Assembly (NCBI GenBank): GCA_014885115.2
Contig: WKLE02001601.1
Span: 1-10,304 of the forward strand
DNA length: 10,304 nt
Origin: Asterionellopsis glacialis
Lineage: Eukaryota > Bacillariophyta > Plagiogrammaphyceae > Rhaphoneidales > Asterionellopsidaceae
Reading direction: 5' to 3'
How positions within the stretch are numbered: position 1 is the first letter of the stretch; every line of letters starts with the position of its first letter. The notes beneath the pieces were generated by a model, which ran no database searches, was not told the DNA's origin, and saw nothing but the letters and a program-made list of their open reading frames with translations. A program made the translations under genes and the position numbers. Below, piece by piece: positions 7,682-10,304 of this stretch.

Positions 7682-7914
7682 AAAAAATACTCTACATAGG
7701 TGGGTGAATTCCCTTTTGAGAGGGAGATAATCGTGACGTCGAAACTACGTAAAATACAGAGCTTTGAAACTGATCCGAACTTGGTATCTATCTTGTACCT
7801 GGTATCTTGTAGGACCTAAAAGCGCCATACTAAGACTACCTGCAGCAGACGTATGCGATTTATCATAAGCCATGTTCTTGTAGATATGATAGAATCATCA
7901 TGTAAACTACGTCA
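7620..7914 (+). promoter_or_regulatory. Cluster of TGACGT/ACGTCA (CRE-like) motifs
   Basis: ACGTCA occurs at 7620-7625 (copy 2 of the tandem repeat) and 7909-7914, and TGACGTC at 7734-7740, all within 450 bases upstream of the sulfotransferase start. These hexamers are the cores recognised by bZIP factors and match the CO2/cAMP-responsive element motifs described for carbonic anhydrase promoters in the diatom Phaeodactylum. Function here is inference: spacing and orientation were not compared with known promoters. No convincing TATA box was picked out. Confidence 0.3.
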
Positions 7915-7923
7915 TATCGACGT

Positions 7924-7931
7924 GTAAGTAT
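7924..7931 (+). promoter_or_regulatory. Splice-donor-like GTAAGTAT
   Basis: A strong match to the 5' splice-site consensus. An AG at 8052-8053, following a T-rich stretch, would give an intron of about 130 bases, a normal length for a small-genome alga, ending just before the start codon of the sulfotransferase. In that model the upstream exon is 5' UTR, because the sulfotransferase frame has TAA at 8055-8057. An acceptor at 8064-8065 would instead add a few residues read from ATG 7886. Both are speculation without transcript data. Confidence 0.2.
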
Positions 7932-8049
7932 GGAAAAAGAGTGCTTTGTTTTCACATTGCTACATAACGGATTAAAAATTAATGAAAGAGAATTACAGCA
8001 ACAACGATGTCATTATTTTTTCACATCACTTCATAACGGATATTTTTGA
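7930..8049 (+). other. Upstream ORF 1, 39 aa, containing an in-frame 69-bp duplication
   Basis: An ATG frame running to TGA at 8047-8049, a few bases before the next start codon. It encodes FTLLHNG at 7951 and FTSLHNG at 8020, exactly 69 bases (23 codons) apart, because the underlying DNA is duplicated. If the leader is unspliced, ribosomes would meet this ATG before the sulfotransferase start. If the GTAAGTAT at 7924 is used, it is intronic. Confidence 0.25.
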
Positions 8050-8101
8050 AAAGATAATGGATGAGAATGACAGCAACAACAACAACCACGACAACGACGT
8101 C
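7949..8101. repeat. Diverged direct duplication spanning the gene start
   Basis: TTTTCACATTGCTACATAACGGAT at 7949 onward is repeated in altered form as TTTTCACATCACTTCATAACGGAT at 8018 onward. Each is followed by an ATG-containing stretch, then GA.AAT.ACAGCAACAAC and finally GATGTC or GACGTC (ending 8011 and 8101). The second unit is longer because of an AAC/ACA expansion. The sulfotransferase start codon and its Thr-rich N-terminus lie in the second unit. Confidence 0.75.
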
Positions 8102-8143
8102 AAAATACGCAATAACAACACTCGAAGATCTTTCGCTCGTTGA
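8057..8143 (+). other. Upstream ORF 2, 28 aa, overlapping the sulfotransferase start
   Basis: This ATG at 8057 is 4 bases before the sulfotransferase ATG at 8061 and in a different frame. It has A at -3 and G at +4, a better initiation context than ATG 8061 (T at -3, A at +4). It encodes an Asn/Asp-rich peptide (MDENDSNNNNHDND...) through the AAC/ACA microsatellite and ends with TGA at 8141-8143. It may lower translation of the main frame, or indicate that the annotated start is not the one used (next in-frame ATG at 8067). Confidence 0.3.
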
Positions 8144-9141
8144 ACCTACTCGAAGGGGAGTAGACCAATGGATATTACAACATGTTTGGAAATGTGGTGG
8201 AACGGAACTTTGTAAATTGGCTCGGTCCAATAATATGACAGTACCTGAACCTTGTAGTATCATGAAATATTTGTACAATTCACATGGACATTTGTATTAC
8301 GATTATGATGATATGAAGTCGTATGAATTCTGGGGTAATGAAGAACCCATCCCACATGGATTAGTTGTCCATAAGCATCGAACGAAAAAGCATGAGACCG
8401 ACAAGGACAATACCAACTTTCGTTGGATGACAGCCATGAGGCATCCCTACAGTCGATCCTTATCCCATTATCACCATATGAATCGTGTCAATCGATACAA
8501 GGAATCATTCACCATGAAAGCTTTCTTTTCGCATACCCCTAGTCCAAATCGTGGATTTAAAGCGTACATTTCGAATCAACAAACAAGATGGCACTGCGGT
8601 ACTAAACAATGCCAACATTCATCTACATTATCCTTGGAGGATTACGAAAAGGCAATGACCAATCTACAACAGATGGATATTGTTTTAATTACGGAAGATT
8701 TGTCGAATCCAACATCATGTTCACGAATACAATTAGAATATATCATAAATTGGAATGTATTACCGCCACCCAAACAGGATGTTCCCATGACACAAAATTA
8801 TTTCAAGTCCCAAACAAATTGGAATGAGGTTATAAAATCACAATTTGATTCGTCAGGTAAATGGAATGGTCCAACTCACTATACAATAATAGAAGAACCC
8901 AATAGTAGTAAAACAAACACAACAACAGTGAAAAAAAATCATACTGACTCGAAAAGAAAACCTCATCGCCAACTACGAAAAGATACGAAACTCATGGAAA
9001 AGGAATCTTCTCGTGCAATTTTAGCATCACTTGCCCTACATAATGATTGGGATTTACAATTGTATGGATATGCACGTCAATTGTGCGAACAACGTCAGCA
9101 ACAAATCTTGATTCATCAACGACAAAGAAAGCAGCAGCAGC

Positions 9142-9172
<31 letters not shown>

Positions 9173-9479
9173 GTACCAAAAAAATAAGAATGGAGGAGTT
9201 GTAAAAACATCATTGTCACAAACACTTCATCGTAGTAATGGTAATGAAACGACTAGATCAGTAACAACAGTCAATAATACCATTGGATGCAGGGATTATC
9301 ATCATCATGCTGATTACTCTGAAGCAACAAGTATCACGATGACAGACTTGCCATTTACGTTTCGGTTCCTTCAAGAGGCAATTCCATTAGGTTTATCAAT
9401 TGTGGTGTTTATCCTTGTGCTTCGTTATCTACGCTACTCTCAACAAAGACATCATAAACAACAAAGACCAAATCTGTAA
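8061..9479 (+). CDS. Sulfotransferase-family protein with C-terminal membrane segment, 472 aa
   Basis: Likely transfers sulfate from PAPS to a carbohydrate or similar acceptor. Residues 41-50 (HVWKCGGTEL) match the P-loop-like 5'-phosphosulfate site, written HVPKTGGT or HVPKCGGT in carbohydrate sulfotransferases. Residues 127-137 (RHPYSRSLSHY) match the 3'-phosphate site with its Arg and Ser. VLITEDL (208-214) and the stretch LHNDWDLQLYGYARQLC (326-342) fit the conserved late part of such domains. Residues 277-315 are Lys/Thr/Asn-rich; Q358-371 is a 14-residue polyglutamine tract. Residues 440-454 (AIPLGLSIVVFILVL) form a probable membrane helix followed by a basic tail. Golgi sulfotransferases usually have an N-terminal anchor; none is seen here, only a Thr run (residues 6-13). 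The start is the first in-frame ATG after TAA 8055-8057; ATG 8067 is an alternative. No intron is needed inside the frame. The acceptor is unknown. Confidence 0.8.
9132..9173 (+). repeat. CAG/CAA trinucleotide repeat encoding polyQ
   Basis: Fourteen consecutive glutamine codons (three CAG, ten CAA, one CAG) between KQ and QY in the sulfotransferase, in a Gln/Arg-rich segment between the catalytic domain and the C-terminal membrane helix. The mix is mostly uninterrupted CAA, so length variation among alleles is likely. It probably acts as a linker. Confidence 0.95.
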
Positions 9480-9741
9480 AGTACAGTACGTACGTCATAC
9501 AGTATACAAGATATACATTGCTTATGCATTCAATATGGCAAATCAACCTTAAAAGAGGAGGGGGGGGAAAGTGTTGAGTCTCTTTGATTTTACTAACCTC
9601 CATGATGGATATCAGAACTTCTTTGTTTTCAGAAGAGTCATAGGACTCTATATGGATGGAGTTAAAGACAACAAATATGGTAATAGAACTATATCGAATC
9701 TGTCATAAAATATAGAATTTTTAAGAATCTATATCTGCACA
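9480..9741. other. 3' flank of the sulfotransferase
   Basis: No gene is seen. It contains a run of eight G at 9560-9567 in a purine-rich stretch, and a small perfect hairpin AGAGTC-ATAG-GACTCT at 9634-9649. No AATAAA signal stands out close to the stop codon. The next gene lies on the opposite strand, so this is the space between two converging 3' ends. Confidence 0.4.
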
Positions 9742-9902
9742 GTAGTCCCCTACTACATGATTATTTTCAGACCTCTTCAAAGCATTGCATACTATGAAAG
9801 GTTCCCCCATTTCAAAAAAGTCTAGTTTTTAACGGTAGTCCCCTACACCATAATTATTTTTAGACCTCTTCAAAACTTGTTATTCTATGAAAGGTTCCCC
9901 CG
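9742..9902. repeat. Diverged 93-bp tandem repeat between converging genes
   Basis: GTAGTCCCCTAC starts at 9742 and 9835. Both copies continue with GATTATTTTCAGACCTCTTCAAA or AATTATTTTTAGACCTCTTCAAA, then CTATGAAAGGTTCCCCC. Copy 2 loses similarity after 9902, although a CCCCATTTC reappears at about 9906. Scattered substitutions show it is older than the 96-bp repeat upstream. CpG is intermediate here. It may be a pair of short dispersed elements. Confidence 0.85.
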
Positions 9903-10020
9903 TTACCCCATTTCATTATTAAATCTCTTATTTGAAAGAAAATAAAACATTCTACTCAGTCCCTTTAGATGTAATGTGTTCGTAGGTTGCATTAATTCCT
10001 CTACTACGTTTTCTTCTTCT

Positions 10021-10304
10021 TCAAGGTGATGATTTACAGTTGTTGCTACAGATTTTGGCACAGTCTTGTTGAGGACAAGTGACATTAGTACAGTCAACAG
10101 ACACAAATGCAATTTTCAAAGAGCATAGTTTGGTTGGAATTGTCCCTGTAAGCTTGAGGTTGTTTTTCAACACAAGTACGTCTATCATATTTGCAAAGAC
10201 AGTGGGAGAAACATGAAGAAACCACGACAATAAGCGTTAGATGACTAGACTGTGGCACCATCACGGAACTAAGAGACCAATTGACAATCATTCTCACACA
10301 ACAA
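10021..10304 (-). pseudogene. C-terminal end of a leucine-rich-repeat protein, partial and probably frameshifted
   Basis: In the frame ending TGA at 10021-10023 the last repeat is clear: DVLVLKNNLKLTGTIPTKL, the plant/stramenopile-type LRR consensus LxLxxNxLxGxIPxxL. It is followed by a Cys-rich cap, VDCTNVTCPQQDC and ICSNNC, as seen at the end of many diatom LRR receptor-like proteins. This frame meets TAA at 10237-10239. In a neighbouring frame, about 10235-10200, SSNAY...GFFMFLPLSL looks like the preceding repeat, and its Asn sits about 24 residues before the Asn of the last repeat, the LRR period. A single-base indel near 10200, plus a TAG upstream of SSN, would therefore break the gene. 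Alternatives are a short intron (a pyrimidine-rich stretch precedes FANM) or an assembly error. The rest lies beyond the window. Confidence 0.55.

Noticed and set aside
8992..9225. Minus-strand Val/Ala-rich ORF
   Set aside because: Antisense of the polyQ tract of the sulfotransferase.
1..10304. CRISPR arrays, tRNA or rRNA genes
   Set aside because: No regularly spaced short repeats with unique spacers and no recognisable cloverleaf A/B-box pattern or rRNA segment was seen by eye.

Overview
This looks like a piece of a eukaryotic nuclear genome, most likely a stramenopile and plausibly a diatom. The inference rests on three things: an open-reading-frame sulfotransferase with diatom-style low-complexity tracts, a leucine-rich-repeat (LRR) C-terminus ending in a Cys-rich tail, and a decayed non-LTR retrotransposon. 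There are no bacterial signals such as operons or Shine-Dalgarno sites. The species assignment is inference; the gene-family calls rest on motifs read by eye.

Layout. Positions 1-360 have ordinary CpG content and no gene I can support. About 365-7370 is a gene-poor, repeat-like block. It holds a doubtful small ORF (534-752), a minus-strand retrotransposon fossil (1160-1920), a long unidentified plus-strand tract of broken coding-like frames (about 3067-5599), a microsatellite, three inverted repeats and a tandem duplication (6462-6685). At about 7370 base composition changes abruptly: CpG goes from nearly absent (13 in 5.45 kb between 1921 and 7370, by hand count) to ordinary density. The following unique DNA carries a 96-bp tandem repeat, TGACGT/ACGTCA motifs, two upstream ORFs and the one convincing intact gene, a 472-residue sulfotransferase (8061-9479, plus). 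Convergent to it at the right edge is the C-terminal end of an LRR protein (minus, stop at 10021), apparently frameshifted. A 93-bp tandem repeat lies between the two 3' ends.

How it fits together. There is no pathway or operon. The most coherent story is epigenetic: the left two thirds looks like an old transposon graveyard whose CpGs have been lost by deamination of methylated cytosine. The retrotransposon fossil shows this at codon level, with Trp, Cys, Gln or TGA where I would expect Arg. Most in-frame stops in the unidentified tract are TGA, as CGA decay would give. The sulfotransferase lies just outside this block. I did not find a clear new biological system; the CpG boundary, the unidentified decayed tract and the unusual topology and 5' region of the sulfotransferase most merit follow-up.
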